This document shows positions 1 to 8,670 of a DNA stretch of 64,000 nt, piece after piece (within the stretch, counting starts at the first letter, position 1; the number at the start of each line of letters is the position of its first letter). The position numbers and the translations under genes are program-made. The notes under the pieces are model-generated. The model was not told where the DNA came from. It made no database searches and saw only the letters and a list, made by a program, of their open reading frames with translations. This DNA is from Gordonia prachuapensis (lineage in GTDB: Bacteria > Actinomycetota > Actinomycetes > Mycobacteriales > Mycobacteriaceae), in contig NZ_JAZDUE010000017.1 of assembly GCF_036350515.1 (NCBI RefSeq), positions 1 to 64,000 on the forward strand. Direction: 5' to 3'.

Positions 1-226
1 ACAGCAGCCGAGCAGGCTTCCCGGGCCGACAGGTCACTGGTGAAGGACACACCCACCGGGAGCGGTCAGTCACGAAGAAGGTCAGACCCGACAGCCTCCT
101 CGACTACCCACCATCATCCTCACTGTCTCGAAGGGCCCCTTCGTGACGACCCTCCGCAAGCTCCGGGTCTCCTCAGGGATCGAGGGGTTGGCACTCCGCA
201 GGGGTCGGGGTGGGTCCTCGCTTGTG
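1..226. other. Gene-poor left edge
   Basis: No gene can be supported in this stretch. Two forward frames are open from the window edge and could be the tail of an upstream gene, but neither resembles a family I recognise. The only clear element is the dispersed repeat at 137-179. Confidence 0.4.
137..179 (+). repeat. Dispersed intergenic repeat, copy 1
   Basis: About 40 bp running from CCCTTCGTGAC through CTCCGCAAGCTCCGGG to CTCAGGG. The reverse complement of 21884-21925 is the same element with a few substitutions, so it is a dispersed genomic repeat and not local chance. It lies just upstream of the metal exporter promoter. Its function is unknown. Confidence 0.75.
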
Positions 227-250
227 ATATATGCGAAAGTCTGCATATAT
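227..250. promoter_or_regulatory. Palindromic operator of the CDF exporter
   Basis: Perfect 8-bp arms ATATATGC (227-234) and GCATATAT (243-250) with an 8-bp spacer. AT-rich dyads of this kind are typical operators of ArsR/SmtB metal sensors; which regulator acts here is inference. The right arm also contains a -10-like TATATT at 246-251, so a bound repressor would block the promoter. The dyad covers an in-frame ATG at 231, which argues that translation starts at 261. Confidence 0.6.
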
Positions 251-260
251 TGGCGACGAC

Positions 261-1184
261 ATGGGGCACTCACATTCGCACGCGCACACCCACGGGCCGA
301 CGACGACCGCATCGACGGGGCATCGCCGGATCTGGCCGATGGCTGTCGCCGTCGGGATCATCGGCAGTTACTTCGTCGTCGAGCTCGTCACCGGACTCAT
401 CGTTGACTCCCTGGCCCTGATCGCCGATGCGGGCCACATGCTCACCGACGTCGCCGCGCTGACGATGGGCCTGATGGCGCTGCTGCTGGCCAGGCACGGT
501 TCGGCCACCGACGACCGCAGCTTCGGCTGGCACCGCGCCGAGGTGTTCACCGCCGTCGCGAACGCGGTGCTGCTCATCGGGGTGGCGGTGTTCGTCTTCT
601 ACGAGGCCATCCGGCGTATCGGCACCGACCCCGAGGTCCCCGGGCTGACGTTGATCGTGGTCGCGCTGGTCGGTCTGGCCGTCAACGTCGCGGTGATGGT
701 GTTGTTGCGCGCCGACTCGAAGCAATCCATCGCGGTGCGCGGTGCCTACCTCGAGGTGCTCGCCGACGCCGTCGGCAGTGTGGGTGTCCTCGTCGCCGGC
801 GTCGTGGCGTTGACCACGGGCTGGGGATACGCGGACGTCGTCGTCGCGGTGCTGATCGCGCTGTGGGTGGTGCCGCGTGCCGTACGGCTGGCAGTGGACG
901 CCTTGCGGATCCTCAACCAGCAGGCCCCCGCGCATGTCGACGTCGATGCACTGCGCCGGGACCTCGCCGCGATCCCCGCCGTCGACGACGTCCACGACCT
1001 GCACGTGTGGACCCTGACGACCGGGATGGACGTGGCGACAGTGCACCTCGACAGCGACGGCACCAACACCGACGTCCTGACCGCCGCACAGGAGGTCATG
1101 GTCCGCCACGGGCTCGGCCACGCGACGATCCAGGTGGACCCCGAGTCAGTGCAACGGAAGTGTCGCGACGAACTGCAGTGGTGA
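261..1184 (+). CDS. Cation diffusion facilitator (CzcD-type metal exporter)
   Basis: A 307-residue CDF protein predicted to export Zn, Co or a similar divalent ion in exchange for protons. The N-terminus is His-rich (GHSHSHAHTHG), followed by six membrane segments. HMLTD in TM2 and EVLADAVGS in TM5 carry the usual HxxxD/DxxxD-type metal-site residues. The soluble C-terminal domain contains the HDLHVW motif typical of the family. An upstream in-frame ATG at 231 lies inside the palindromic operator, so 261 is preferred and the message is probably leaderless. No regulator gene is adjacent. The metal is not determinable from sequence. Confidence 0.9.
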   Translation: MGHSHSHAHTHGPTTTASTGHRRIWPMAVAVGIIGSYFVVELVTGLIVDSLALIADAGHMLTDVAALTMGLMALLLARHGSATDDRSFGWHRAEVFTAVANAVLLIGVAVFVFYEAIRRIGTDPEVPGLTLIVVALVGLAVNVAVMVLLRADSKQSIAVRGAYLEVLADAVGSVGVLVAGVVALTTGWGYADVVVAVLIALWVVPRAVRLAVDALRILNQQAPAHVDVDALRRDLAAIPAVDDVHDLHVWTLTTGMDVATVHLDSDGTNTDVLTAAQEVMVRHGLGHATIQVDPESVQRKCRDELQW

Positions 1185-1235
1185 CGGCACGAAAACCGTT
1201 GGCGTGAACGCACCCGACTCGCCATGCTGTGAAGC

Positions 1236-1883
1236 ATGACGATCGGCGATCTGTCCACTCTCACACGTAAACCCGACCGCGGTGGGGACCGTGCACTCCT
1301 CGACGAGGTCCTCGACGAAGCGACCGTCGGGGTGCTGTCGACGGTGACCGACGACGGGTTCCCGTGGTCGGTGCCGATGCTGGTGGCTCGCGACGGGAAC
1401 CGGTTGCTCGTGCACGGATCGTCCGGAGCCGGCGCCCTCCGGCACGTCGCCGCCGGTGCGCCCGCCACGTTCACCGCGTTCCTCGTCGACGGACTCGTGG
1501 TCGCCGCCACCTTGTTCGACCACTCGGTGAACTACCGGTCGGCGGTCGTCCGAGGACGGCTGGAACGCGTGGACCCCGCGGACGCCCTACGCGCACTCGA
1601 CGTCTTCTCGGACGCGGTGCTGCCCGGCCGCAGTGCGGAAGTACGTGACCACACCCCCAAAGAGGTGTCGGCGACGGCGATCCTGGCGTTGCCGATCATC
1701 GAGGGCCAGTGGTTGACGAAGGCACGCAGCGGCGGTCCCGGTGTCGCCGACGGCGCAGTCGGCTGGACGGGCCACGTCCCCGTCCGCACCGTCTACGACG
1801 AACCGGTGGTGGCGACACCGGGTGAGCTTCCCCGATCGGTGCGAGACCTCTACCGCCAGAACACGAACAGATCCCAGCCGTAG
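1236..1883 (+). CDS. Pyridoxamine 5'-phosphate oxidase-fold flavoprotein
   Basis: A 215-residue protein of the PPOX/FMN-binding split-barrel type (Pyridox_ox_2 group). It shows the N-terminal VGVLSTV..GFPWSVPM strand pair, the SSGAGALRH segment and a C-terminal LTKARSGGPG stretch. Members bind FMN, F420 or heme and reduce varied substrates; the substrate here cannot be inferred. A CATGCT hexamer ends 7 nt before the ATG, which suggests a leaderless transcript. The last 34 bp overlap the convergent M50 protease gene. Confidence 0.75.
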   Translation: MTIGDLSTLTRKPDRGGDRALLDEVLDEATVGVLSTVTDDGFPWSVPMLVARDGNRLLVHGSSGAGALRHVAAGAPATFTAFLVDGLVVAATLFDHSVNYRSAVVRGRLERVDPADALRALDVFSDAVLPGRSAEVRDHTPKEVSATAILALPIIEGQWLTKARSGGPGVADGAVGWTGHVPVRTVYDEPVVATPGELPRSVRDLYRQNTNRSQP

Positions 1884-2710
1884 GACGCGAGCACACTCGG
1901 CACCCCGGACAGACCGAACAGCCAGTAGACGAGATCGAAGAACGCGCGGTTGAGGAACGGGATGAACAAGAGCGCGAACACGATCAGGAAGCCGTACGGG
2001 GCCACCTTCTGCATCGAGAACCGCGTCTTGTCGGACAGATACGGCTCGATCGCTCCGTACCCGTCGAATCCCGGAACCGGCAACAGGTTCAGCACCGCGG
2101 CGGTGATCTGGAGGAACGCCAGCATCGACAACGCCGCCCAGAGGTTGAGGCCGTCGACCGCATAGAGAACGTTGTCCGGGCCGGTGAAACCCTGTGCCCC
2201 ATAGGAGCTGGGCGAGGCGAACCGCACGACCATCAGCAGGATCACGCCGAGCGCGGCGTTGGTCAGCGGACCGGCCAGCGACACGATCGTGCGTTGGGCC
2301 CGACTGAATCCGTGTTGGTGCACGTACACCGCGCCGCCCGGAAAACCGATGCCGCCCAACAGGATGATCAGCAGCGGCAGCCCGATCGACAGGCCCGGAT
2401 GTGCGTACCGCATGGGGTTGAGGGTGAGGTAGCCACGCAGTTCGGCGCTGCGGTCGCCGAACCGGAATGCCGTGACGGCATGGGCGAACTCGTGCAGGCA
2501 CAGCGAGATGACCCATCCGGCCAGCACCAACAGAAGTGTTCCGCCCACCGACTCGAGATTGCGGCCGGGTTCGGAGCCGGCCACCAGCCAACCACCGACG
2601 GCCGCGGCCGCGACGAGCCCGAGGAACAGCGGCCCCGGGCGGACGGCGCGGACGATTTCACGGCTCGTCGGCCCGGCACCGCGACCGGCGGCCGACCCGA
2701 ACGCACTCAC
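1850..2710 (-). CDS. M50 site-2-type membrane metalloprotease
   Basis: A 286-residue integral membrane protein. HEFAH supplies the HExxH zinc motif in an early membrane helix, and NLLPVPGFDG is the second, aspartate-bearing M50 motif (NxxPxxxxDG). Several further hydrophobic segments follow. The GTG start at 2710 overlaps the upstream gene's TGA (GTGA), indicating translational coupling; a longer open frame upstream is antisense noise. The arrangement of this gene, the gene at 2707-3339 and divergent purA matches the Rv0357c-Rv0359 neighbourhood of M. tuberculosis as I recall it. Its substrates are unknown. Confidence 0.85.
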   Translation of the reverse strand: MSAFGSAAGRGAGPTSREIVRAVRPGPLFLGLVAAAAVGGWLVAGSEPGRNLESVGGTLLLVLAGWVISLCLHEFAHAVTAFRFGDRSAELRGYLTLNPMRYAHPGLSIGLPLLIILLGGIGFPGGAVYVHQHGFSRAQRTIVSLAGPLTNAALGVILLMVVRFASPSSYGAQGFTGPDNVLYAVDGLNLWAALSMLAFLQITAAVLNLLPVPGFDGYGAIEPYLSDKTRFSMQKVAPYGFLIVFALLFIPFLNRAFFDLVYWLFGLSGVPSVLASYGWDLFVFWR

Positions 2711-3339
2711 GGACACACCAGGTTCATGTCCACATGATGCCGATAGAACGTCGAACGCTTCAGCGTGCGCGTCGTGAGGACGCCCTCTCGCTCGACGACG
2801 ATGTTGGTACCACCGGTCTGCGCCGCTCGTCCCTCGTGCCAGCCACCCGGGCGCAGCGGCCGGATCAGCCGCGCGCGCAGGCCGGGAGCGTGCGCCAGCG
2901 GCTCGATCTCCACCCCGCGCACCTCGCCGGTGAACAGTCGGGTGTTGTCGACATACGTCTCGCCGTGCAGCTTCGCGCCGTCGCCGCCCAGGTGACGAGC
3001 CCGCCCGACCAACACCGTTGCTGCGTCGTCGCGGATCAGCGGTACCGCGCGGGCACTGCCCTGCTCGGCGAGTTCTGCCGCCTCCCGCCCGTGGGGGAGA
3101 CCGTGGACCCGGGTGGCGCGGGTGGCGGCCGGCGCGACGTAGCCGACCTCCACGTCGAGACGTTCCGTCAGCATCAGAACCGCGAGGACCTGCGCGAGAA
3201 ATGCATCGGCACCGGCCGCGTCGGCCCCCACCACCACGAGTCGCGAAGGTTGTTCGTCGGCGAGAAAACCCGTCACCGCGGCTCGTACCGCCTGCTTCTG
3301 ATTCCCCACCTCGGCTTCGGCGATACGCACAATCGACAC
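2707..3339 (-). CDS. Conserved hypothetical protein (Rv0358-like)
   Basis: A 210-residue soluble protein, divergent from purA and coupled to the M50 protease downstream. The N-terminal half has a Rossmann-like alternation (SRLVVVGADAAGADAFLAQV), and the second half is rich in beta strand. I do not recognise catalytic motifs. Its constant pairing with the protease suggests a shared task, but no function can be assigned. The GTG start has TACGCT ending 6 nt upstream (minus strand, 3351-3346), so the transcript is probably leaderless. Confidence 0.7.
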   Translation of the reverse strand: MSIVRIAEAEVGNQKQAVRAAVTGFLADEQPSRLVVVGADAAGADAFLAQVLAVLMLTERLDVEVGYVAPAATRATRVHGLPHGREAAELAEQGSARAVPLIRDDAATVLVGRARHLGGDGAKLHGETYVDNTRLFTGEVRGVEIEPLAHAPGLRARLIRPLRPGGWHEGRAAQTGGTNIVVEREGVLTTRTLKRSTFYRHHVDMNLVCP

Positions 3340-3417
3340 GTGAGTAGCGTATCGATCCCGGTGAGCAAGTAAGGTTGGCCTGTTGTTCAGCGTGCCAACT
3401 CAAAGGAGTAACCGACC

Positions 3418-4704
3418 ATGGCCGCGATCGTGCTGATCGGCGCCCAGTGGGGCGACGAGGGCAAAGGCAAGGCGACCGACCTCCTCGGTGGGCAGCTGCA
3501 ATGGGTTGTCCGCTACCAGGGCGGCAACAACGCAGGTCACACGGTGGTGTTGCCCAACGGTGAGACGTTCGCGCTGCACCTGATCCCGTCCGGCATCCTC
3601 ACGCCGGGGGTCAACAACGTCATCGGCAACGGTGTCGTGGTCGATCCCGGTGTGTTGCTCACCGAGCTCGGTGGGCTCGAGGACCGCGACATCGACACCT
3701 CGGGTCTGATGATCTCCGCGGACGCGCACCTGCTGATGCCGTATCACGTCGCCATCGACAAGGTGACCGAGCGATTCCTCGGCAACAAGAAGATCGGCAC
3801 CACCGGACGCGGTATCGGTCCCTGCTACCAGGACAAGATCGCCCGCGTCGGCGTCCGGGCCGCCGACGTGCTCGACGAGAAGATCCTCACGCAGAAGGTC
3901 GAGGCGGCGCTCGAACTGAAGAATCAGATCCTGGTCAAGATCTACAACCGCCGTGCCCTCGAGCCGGCGCAGGTGGTCGACGAGGTGCTGACGCAGGCGG
4001 AGGGCTTCAAGGGACGCATCGCCGACACCCGGCTGCTGCTCAACCAGGCGCTCGAGCGCGGCGACACCGTGCTGTTGGAGGGTTCGCAGGGCACCCTGCT
4101 CGACGTCGACCACGGCACCTACCCGTACGTGACGTCGTCGAACCCGACGTCGGGCGGCGCGGCGGTCGGGGCGGGTATCGGCCCCAACAAGATCACCACG
4201 GTGCTCGGCATACTGAAGGCATACACCACCCGCGTCGGGTCAGGACCGTTCCCGACCGAGCTGTTCGACGAGTGGGGCGCCTACCTGGCCAAGACCGGCG
4301 GCGAGGTGGGCGTGACCACCGGACGCGCCCGCCGGTGCGGCTGGTTCGACGCGGTGATCGCCCGCTACGCGACCCGCGTCAACGGCATCACCGACTACTT
4401 CCTCACCAAACTCGACGTGCTCTCCAGCCTCGACACGGTGCCGATCTGCGTCGCCTACGACGTCGACGGCGAACGCGTCGAGGAGATGCCGATGACGCAG
4501 ACCGGGTTCCACCACGCGAAGCCGATCTACGAGGAGATGCCCGGCTGGTGGGAGGACATCTCCGGCGCCCGGACCTTCGACGAACTGCCGAAGACCGCAC
4601 AGGACTACATCCTTCGGCTCGAAGACCTTGCCGGGGCACACATCTCGTGCATCGGTGTCGGCCCGGGCCGCGACCAGACGATCGTGCGGCGCGCGATCAT
4701 CTGA
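3418..4704 (+). CDS. purA: Adenylosuccinate synthetase
   Basis: A 428-residue enzyme that joins IMP and aspartate using GTP to give adenylosuccinate, the first committed AMP step. The N-terminal QWGDEGKGK is the GTP-binding P-loop with catalytic Asp. NNAGHT, GTTGRGIGPCYQDK and the late TTGRARRCGWFD segment are standard PurA signatures. Full family length. A clear SD (AAAGGAG, 3402-3408) precedes the ATG. It is transcribed away from the M50/Rv0358-like pair. Confidence 0.98.
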   Translation: MAAIVLIGAQWGDEGKGKATDLLGGQLQWVVRYQGGNNAGHTVVLPNGETFALHLIPSGILTPGVNNVIGNGVVVDPGVLLTELGGLEDRDIDTSGLMISADAHLLMPYHVAIDKVTERFLGNKKIGTTGRGIGPCYQDKIARVGVRAADVLDEKILTQKVEAALELKNQILVKIYNRRALEPAQVVDEVLTQAEGFKGRIADTRLLLNQALERGDTVLLEGSQGTLLDVDHGTYPYVTSSNPTSGGAAVGAGIGPNKITTVLGILKAYTTRVGSGPFPTELFDEWGAYLAKTGGEVGVTTGRARRCGWFDAVIARYATRVNGITDYFLTKLDVLSSLDTVPICVAYDVDGERVEEMPMTQTGFHHAKPIYEEMPGWWEDISGARTFDELPKTAQDYILRLEDLAGAHISCIGVGPGRDQTIVRRAII

Positions 4705-4729
4705 CCCGACTCGTCGAACGGCCGTTGCC

Positions 4730-4800
4730 GCAACCACACGGGGAACTGCCCATCCACACGGGGAATATCCCCAGTGGATGTCAACTCCCCATGTGGTTGC
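4730..4800. terminator. Nested double inverted repeat after purA
   Basis: The outer arms 4730-4744 and 4786-4800 are 15 bp with one mismatch (GCAACCACACGGGGA). Inside, 4751-4763 pairs with 4768-4780 (CATCCAC and GGGG paired to CCCC and GTGGATG) around a small internal bulge. Four copies of CCACAYGGGGA or close variants result, in the order two forward, two reverse. It could terminate purA, act as a binding array for the cyclase promoter, or both. The structure ends directly at the cyclase -10. Confidence 0.6.
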
Positions 4801-4813
4801 GATACTAGGCGGC

Positions 4814-6394
4814 ATGCGTTCGAGGCGGGGGAGCCGCGACTACGGGTCGATCCTGCTCGGCTCGGCCGACGAGAGCGGGTTCCGGCAACGGATCCGGATA
4901 CAGACGCTGCTGACGGGATCGATCGTCACGGCCAACCTGTTCGGTGCCCTGGTCGCCGTCGCGCTGACCGCGGTCGGCATCCCCGAACCCACGGTCTTCA
5001 CCGGCGAACTGTGGTGGGTGAACTTCATCGCGGTGCCGGTGTACATCTTCGCCGCCTTCGTCGTCGGAATCGGTTGGGGCACAGCGGTCGCCGTTCGGGA
5101 TCTGCGGTGGGCCATCGCGGACCGGCCGCCGACCAAGCGCGACGCGCGCCGCACGATGCGGGTGCCGTGGGTGCTGTCGCTGGTGCAGGGCATGCTGTGG
5201 GGCGGCGCGACGGTCATGTTCACGCTGATGTACGGGATCGTGGACCCGCAACTCATTCCAAAAACCCTGTTCGTGGTGGGGCTCAGCGGCATCGTCGTCG
5301 TGTCGATCTCGTACCTGCTGATCGACTTCACGCTGCGTCCCGTCGCGGCGGAACTGATCAGCGCCGGATTCCACCGCCGCAAACGCAGCGGCGTGCGGGC
5401 CCGCTCGGTGGTGTCGTGGATCGTCGGATCGGCCATCCCCATCGTCGGGATCATGCTCGTCGTCGGCTTCGGCCTCGCGCGCGACGACACCACCAAACTC
5501 GACATGTTCGTCGGTGTGATCGTGCTCGGCCTGACCGCGCTGTTCACCGGACTGCTGCTGACCGTGTTGTCGAGCGTCAGCGTGACCGGCCCGATCCGCA
5601 GCGTGCGCGCGGGCATGAATCAGGTGACCGCCGGGGACCTCGACGACGCCGAGATCGTCGTCTACGACGGCACGGAGCTCGGTGACCTGCAGGTCGGCTT
5701 CAACTCGATGGTGGTGGGCCTGCGGGAGCGGGAACGGATGCGGGACCTGTTCGGCCGCCACGTCGGCCGCGATGTGGCGGCGGCGGCGCTCGAGCGGGAC
5801 CCGGAACTCGGTGGGTCGGAACGCACCGTCGCGGTGGTGTTCGTCGACGTGATCGGTTCGACGACCCTGGCGGCCGGTCGCACCCCTACCGAGGTGGTGG
5901 AGATCCTCAACCGGTTCTTCGCGGTGATCGTCCGCGCCGTCGAACATGGTCAGGGGCTGGTCAACAAGTTCGAGGGCGACGCCGTGCTCGCCATCTTCGG
6001 CGCACCGATCGAGATCGACGATCCGGCGGGCGCCGCCCTGGTCGCGGCCCGCGACATCGCGCAGGGACTCGCCCAGGACGTCCCGGACATCTCCGCGGGC
6101 ATCGGCGTCGGCTACGGGCCCGTGGTCGCCGGGAACATCGGCGCCATCGAACGCTTCGAGTACACGGTGATCGGCGACCCGGTGAACGAGAGCGCCCGGC
6201 TCTCCGAGCTCGCCAAAAGAGATCCGTCGCGCCCACTGGCCGCGGGACGCGCGGTCGACGCCGCCGGGGACGAATCGGCGTCGTGGGAACGGCAGGAGAC
6301 GATCACGCTGCGGGGACGCACCGAGGAGACGGTCGTCTACGCGGCGCTCATCGATGACGGGCCCGACCGAGATCTCCGCGGAGGCACGCTCTGA
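4814..6394 (+). CDS. Membrane-bound class III adenylate/guanylate cyclase with HAMP
   Basis: 526 residues: an N-terminal bundle of about six membrane helices, a HAMP linker near residues 275-330, and a cyclase catalytic domain from about 340. Metal-binding Asp345 (FVDVIGST) and Asp389 (KFEGDAV), substrate-specifying Lys385, and the Asn458/Arg462 pair (NESAR) are all present, so it should be active. The architecture matches the mycobacterial Rv3645/Rv1318c-Rv1320c group. A GATACT hexamer ends 7 nt before the ATG, so the mRNA is probably leaderless. The open frame extends upstream into purA, but those codons are not gene-like. Confidence 0.9.
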   Translation: MRSRRGSRDYGSILLGSADESGFRQRIRIQTLLTGSIVTANLFGALVAVALTAVGIPEPTVFTGELWWVNFIAVPVYIFAAFVVGIGWGTAVAVRDLRWAIADRPPTKRDARRTMRVPWVLSLVQGMLWGGATVMFTLMYGIVDPQLIPKTLFVVGLSGIVVVSISYLLIDFTLRPVAAELISAGFHRRKRSGVRARSVVSWIVGSAIPIVGIMLVVGFGLARDDTTKLDMFVGVIVLGLTALFTGLLLTVLSSVSVTGPIRSVRAGMNQVTAGDLDDAEIVVYDGTELGDLQVGFNSMVVGLRERERMRDLFGRHVGRDVAAAALERDPELGGSERTVAVVFVDVIGSTTLAAGRTPTEVVEILNRFFAVIVRAVEHGQGLVNKFEGDAVLAIFGAPIEIDDPAGAALVAARDIAQGLAQDVPDISAGIGVGYGPVVAGNIGAIERFEYTVIGDPVNESARLSELAKRDPSRPLAAGRAVDAAGDESASWERQETITLRGRTEETVVYAALIDDGPDRDLRGGTL

Positions 6395-6414
6395 ACTGCA
6401 CGTAGGATCTGGGC

Positions 6415-8175
6415 ATGACGTCAGACAGCCACAGCGCTTCGGAGGCGTCGGTGCAGGCCGGTGAGGAGGCCGCATCGGTGCCGGGCCCGCAGGTCCCACC
6501 CCCGGTCGATCCGGAGGCACCGACGGCCGTTCCCGCACCGGCCGTCGGACCGCCCGCGGTGCTCGGAACCCCGCTCAGCCCCTCGGCCACCAAGGTGATG
6601 GTGCTCGGTGCCGGTGAGCTCGGCAAAGAGGTCACCATCGCTTTCCAGCGGCTCGGTGTCGAGGTGATCGCGGTCGACCGGTACGCCGACGCCCCCGGCC
6701 AGCAGGTCGCCCATCATGCCGAGGTCGTGGACATGACCGACGGTGACGCGCTGCTCGCGCTGATCGATCGGTACCGCCCGCACTATGTGGTGCCCGAGAT
6801 CGAGGCGATCGCCACCGAGGCGCTCGTCGAGGTCGAGAACCGTGCCCTCGCCGAGGTCATCCCCACGGCCCACGCGGTGGTGGCGACGATGAACCGCGAA
6901 GGCATCCGCCGTCTCGCCGACGAGGAGCTGGGGCTGCCCACCTCGCCGTACCTGTTCGCGTCCTCGCAGGAGGAACTGGAGGCGTCCGTCTCCGAGATCG
7001 GGTTCCCCTGTGTCGTGAAGCCGGTCATGTCGTCGTCGGGCAAAGGGCAGACCGTGGTGCGCGCGCCCGCCGACATCGAGGCCGCGTGGCAGACCGCGAC
7101 GACCGGGGCCCGCGTACAGGGCGAACGCGTCATCGTCGAGGGCTTCATCGAGTTCGACTACGAGATCACCCTGCTCACCGTGCGGGCGATCGACCCGGCG
7201 ACCGGGCGCCTGGCATCGCACTTCTGCGCTCCGATCGGTCATCAGCAGGTCGGCGGCGATTACGTGGAGAGCTGGCAGCCGCACGAGATGAGCGGCGACG
7301 CACTCGCCTCGGCAACCTCCATCGCCGCGCGCATCGCGACCGCGATGGGTGACGGGAAGCTCGGCGGGCGAGGGGTTTTCGGTGTCGAACTGTTCGTCAA
7401 GGGCGACGACGTGTACTTCTCCGAGGTGAGTCCGCGCCCGCACGACACCGGCCTGGTCACCCTGGCCACTCAACGGCTCTCCGAGTTCGAGATGCATGCC
7501 CGCGCCATCCTCGGTCTGCCGGTCGACATCACCCTCGCCTCACCCGGAGCGTCCGCGGTGATCTACGGCCAGCTCGACGAGCCGGCGATCGGATTCGCCA
7601 ACGTCGCGCGCGCCCTCGCCGTACCCGAGACCGACGTCCGGCTGTTCGGCAAACCGGCGAGCTTCCAGCGTCGGCGGATGGGCGTCATCACCGCCACCGC
7701 CGACGACGTCGCCACCGCCCGACAGCGGGCGGTGCAGGCCGCGTCGCTGGTCACCCCGGTGGCCGGCCGGCCGTTCGAACGTATGGTGCCGCAGCCCATG
7801 GGCCGACCGCCGGTGCCGCCACCCCCACGCCGTCCCGGACCCCCGCCGATGCCGGCCGGCCGGCCCGGTGGGCCGTCACCAGCCGGTCAAGCCGGACCGC
7901 CGCCCCCGCCGCGTCCCGGACCGCCGCCGCGAAACGCACCGCAGGGACCGCCGCCGCGCGGTCCGCGACCGGGACCGCCCCCGCCACGCGGGCCGATGCC
8001 GCCGCGCGGCGGTGCCCCCGGACGACCGGGTGGCCCTCCGCCGCGCCCGATGCCCCCGAACGCGGGCCGTCCCGCCGGACCGCCGCCGCCCCGCCCGGCC
8101 GACCAGACATCGAGATCGGGCGACGACAAGCCGGCCGCGCCCGCGGACCAGACGTCGCGCGCATCGGTCGACTGA
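6415..8175 (+). CDS. purT: Formate-dependent GAR transformylase with proline-rich tail
   Basis: An ATP-grasp enzyme converting glycinamide ribonucleotide, formate and ATP to formyl-GAR in purine synthesis. The catalytic core runs from about residue 60 (KVMVLGAGELGKE) to about 455, with PCVVKPVMSSSGKGQT as the nucleotide loop and FFSEVSPRPHDTG-type C-core residues. It differs from typical PurT (about 390-420 aa) by a 59-residue Ala/Pro-rich leader and a 130-residue Pro/Gly/Arg tail (457-586). TAGGAT ends 6 nt before the ATG (leaderless). Function of the core is secure; that of the tail is unknown. Confidence 0.93.
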   Translation: MTSDSHSASEASVQAGEEAASVPGPQVPPPVDPEAPTAVPAPAVGPPAVLGTPLSPSATKVMVLGAGELGKEVTIAFQRLGVEVIAVDRYADAPGQQVAHHAEVVDMTDGDALLALIDRYRPHYVVPEIEAIATEALVEVENRALAEVIPTAHAVVATMNREGIRRLADEELGLPTSPYLFASSQEELEASVSEIGFPCVVKPVMSSSGKGQTVVRAPADIEAAWQTATTGARVQGERVIVEGFIEFDYEITLLTVRAIDPATGRLASHFCAPIGHQQVGGDYVESWQPHEMSGDALASATSIAARIATAMGDGKLGGRGVFGVELFVKGDDVYFSEVSPRPHDTGLVTLATQRLSEFEMHARAILGLPVDITLASPGASAVIYGQLDEPAIGFANVARALAVPETDVRLFGKPASFQRRRMGVITATADDVATARQRAVQAASLVTPVAGRPFERMVPQPMGRPPVPPPPRRPGPPPMPAGRPGGPSPAGQAGPPPPPRPGPPPRNAPQGPPPRGPRPGPPPPRGPMPPRGGAPGRPGGPPPRPMPPNAGRPAGPPPPRPADQTSRSGDDKPAAPADQTSRASVD

Positions 8176-8190
8176 CCCGGACACCCGTCG

Positions 8191-8670
8191 ATGTCGCTGG
8201 GTGGGGAACTGCTCATCGGGGCAGTCATCCTCGTCGGGCTGCTGGGCATCGTGTTCCCGGTGCTCCCCGGTGGCCTGCTCGTCGCGGCCGCCATCGGGAT
8301 CTGGGCGCTGCTCGTCGGCGGCTGGGCGTGGGGGATCTTCGCAGCCGCCGCCGTCATCATCGTGATCGGTGAGGTCGTCAAGTACCTCGTCGCCGGACGC
8401 TCCCTGAAGGCCGACGGCATTCCCAACACCACCATCGCCGTCGGCGGGGTGCTGGGCATCGTCGGATTCTTCGTGATCCCGGTGATCGGACTGTTCATCG
8501 GGTTCGTCGTCGGCGCGCTGGTCACGGAACTGATCCGGACGCGCAGCGCCGCCGCCGCCTGGCGCGGCACCCGCGCGGCGTCGAAAGCGGCGGTCATCAC
8601 CATCGGCATCGAGTTGTTCGCGGCGCTGCTGGCCACCGGTGTCTGGCTCGTCGGGGCGGGGGTCTGGTGA
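8191..8670 (+). CDS. DUF456 membrane protein
   Basis: A 159-residue integral membrane protein with four to five hydrophobic helices and the DUF456 signature around FPVLPGGLLVA and a Gly-rich GIVGFFVIPVIGLFIGF helix pair. No biochemical role is established for the family. It follows purT by 15 bp, and its stop overlaps the GTG of the next gene, so the three genes are probably cotranscribed. Confidence 0.8.
   Translation: MSLGGELLIGAVILVGLLGIVFPVLPGGLLVAAAIGIWALLVGGWAWGIFAAAAVIIVIGEVVKYLVAGRSLKADGIPNTTIAVGGVLGIVGFFVIPVIGLFIGFVVGALVTELIRTRSAAAAWRGTRAASKAAVITIGIELFAALLATGVWLVGAGVW

Noticed and set aside
40..420. Forward frame running from the window edge into the CDF gene
   Set aside because: Overlaps the CDF gene out of frame and includes the dispersed repeat; no recognisable protein.
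4805..6538. Long open frame antisense to the cyclase
   Set aside because: A shadow of the real gene; His/Asp/Arg-rich translation typical of antisense GC-rich frames.
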